Source of the DNA: an uncultured Bacteroidales bacterium
GTDB lineage: Bacteria > Bacteroidota > Bacteroidia > Bacteroidales > Bacteroidaceae
Reading direction: 5' to 3'
Assembly: GCA_902786925.1 (NCBI GenBank)
Contig: CADAEK010000006.1
Location: forward strand, 46,202-110,201
DNA: 64,000 nucleotides
The translations under genes and the position numbers were made by a program. Shown here piece after piece: positions 63,359-64,000 of this stretch (positions within the stretch are counted from its first letter, which is position 1; each line of letters begins with the position of its first letter). Below the pieces are notes generated by a model. The model saw only the letters and a program-made list of their open reading frames with translations, did no database searches and had not been told where the DNA came from.

Positions 63359-64000
63359 ATGAAAAAAATTTTTGCAATCATTGCATTGATGGGTGTGTTT
63401 ACATTCGGTATGACACAGTCAGTTTCAGCTCAGGATGAAGCAGTAGACTCCGCAGCAACTGAGCAGGTAGATTCTGCAGCAGTGGACACTGCAGCAGCTC
63501 CAGCAGTAGACGAAGAGCCCGTTGAATCTGAACCAGTAGAAACTGGCATGTACAAGACAATCAAGACAAAGTTCATTGAAGGTTCTGCAGGTTTCATGGC
63601 ACTCGTTGCTATCGCCCTCATCCTCGGTCTTGCATTCTGCATCGAGCGTATCATTTACCTCGCACTCTCTAAGGTAAACACAGTTAAGTTCATTGAAGAC
63701 GTTGAAAACGCTCTTATCAACAAGGGTGACCTCGAAGGTGCTAAGGCTATTGCACGCGACACTCGTGGTCCTATCGCCTCTATCTTCTATCAGGGTCTCA
63801 CTCGTTTGAACGACGGTGCTGACGCAGTTGAGAAGTCAGTTGTTGCTTATGGCGCAGTTCAGGCTTCTAAGCTCGAGAACGGTTGCTCATGGATTACTCT
63901 CTTCATCGGTATGGCTCCATCTCTCGGATTCTTGGGAACTGTGATTGGTATGGTGCAGGCATTCGATGACATCCAGGCTGCAGGTGACATCTCTCCAACA
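63359..64000 (+). CDS. exbB: MotA/TolQ/ExbB proton-channel protein (3'-truncated)
   Basis: Reading frame open from ATG 63359 to the window end, 214 codons. Signal-like start (MKKIFAIIALMGVFTFGMTQ), then an Ala/Asp/Glu/Val-rich stretch (about 25-60, repeated VDSAA and VESEPVET), typical of Bacteroidetes ExbB. A membrane helix at about 74-92 (GFMALVAIALILGLAFCIE) is followed by the cytoplasmic loop with DTRGPIASIFYQGLTRL, and the ExbB/TolQ core WITLFIGMAPSLGFLGTVIG at about 180-199. It powers TonB. The 198-base spacer between tRNA and ATG shows no clear promoter box. exbD genes are expected just to the right. Confidence 0.93.
   Translation, partial: MKKIFAIIALMGVFTFGMTQSVSAQDEAVDSAATEQVDSAAVDTAAAPAVDEEPVESEPVETGMYKTIKTKFIEGSAGFMALVAIALILGLAFCIERIIYLALSKVNTVKFIEDVENALINKGDLEGAKAIARDTRGPIASIFYQGLTRLNDGADAVEKSVVAYGAVQASKLENGCSWITLFIGMAPSLGFLGTVIGMVQAFDDIQAAGDISPT

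Overview
The window is a stretch of bacterial chromosome from the order Bacteroidales, most likely a Prevotella-like member of the Prevotellaceae. The evidence is the SusC/SusD pairs, a fused LpxC-FabZ, a menaquinone methyltransferase, C-terminal tails resembling type IX secretion sorting domains, many Bacteroidetes promoters of the form TAnnTTTG, and almost no Shine-Dalgarno sites. No plasmid, phage or CRISPR signal was seen. The only mobile-type gene is one REP-associated (RAYT) transposase.

Layout. From 1 to 7 kb lie the end of queF, phoH-purC, menG, the RAYT gene, an S41 peptidase and aroE. From 6.9 to 14.1 kb a minus-strand operon carries cell-envelope genes in the order lpxD, lpxC/fabZ, lpxA, a pRiA4b ORF-3-like gene, miaA and a class A penicillin-binding protein. 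From 14.1 to 21 kb are purM, prfA, a DUF4153 membrane protein, pyrF and an HD hydrolase. From 21 to 25.2 kb two small lipoprotein genes diverge from a uvrA homologue.

The most distinctive part is 25.3-54.2 kb. It holds a secreted M64 metallopeptidase, a GH128-type glucanase, and an 18-kb tight operon of the form FAS1 lipoprotein, SusC, SusD, FAS1 lipoprotein, FAS1 lipoprotein, SusC, SusD. Then come deoD, a 1216-residue multidomain metallopeptidase and a GH28 polygalacturonase-family enzyme. Fasciclin (FAS1) proteins take the place where SusE/SusF-type glycan-binding proteins usually sit. Two of the three carry an acidic signal just after the lipidated Cys that is known to send lipoproteins to the cell surface. 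I read this as a two-pump outer-membrane uptake locus for a large glycosylated or protein-linked substrate; the substrate itself cannot be read from sequence.

From 54.2 to 64 kb are an AspT/YidE-type transporter overlapping a CcdA/ArsG-like membrane protein, a protein with 11-residue amphipathic repeats next to an MscS-type channel, then tonB, a polyprenyl synthase, tatD, tRNA-Ser(GGA) and the start of exbB. TonB and ExbB would energise the SusC pumps.

Spacers hold two families of short periodic DNA. Arrays with exact 21- or 23-bp period occur at 706, 15673, 21003 and 48191; the last two share one consensus. Inverted heptamer arrays fill three intergenic spacers almost exactly, at 2953, 17062 and 19711, and in two of them supply the upstream stop codon.
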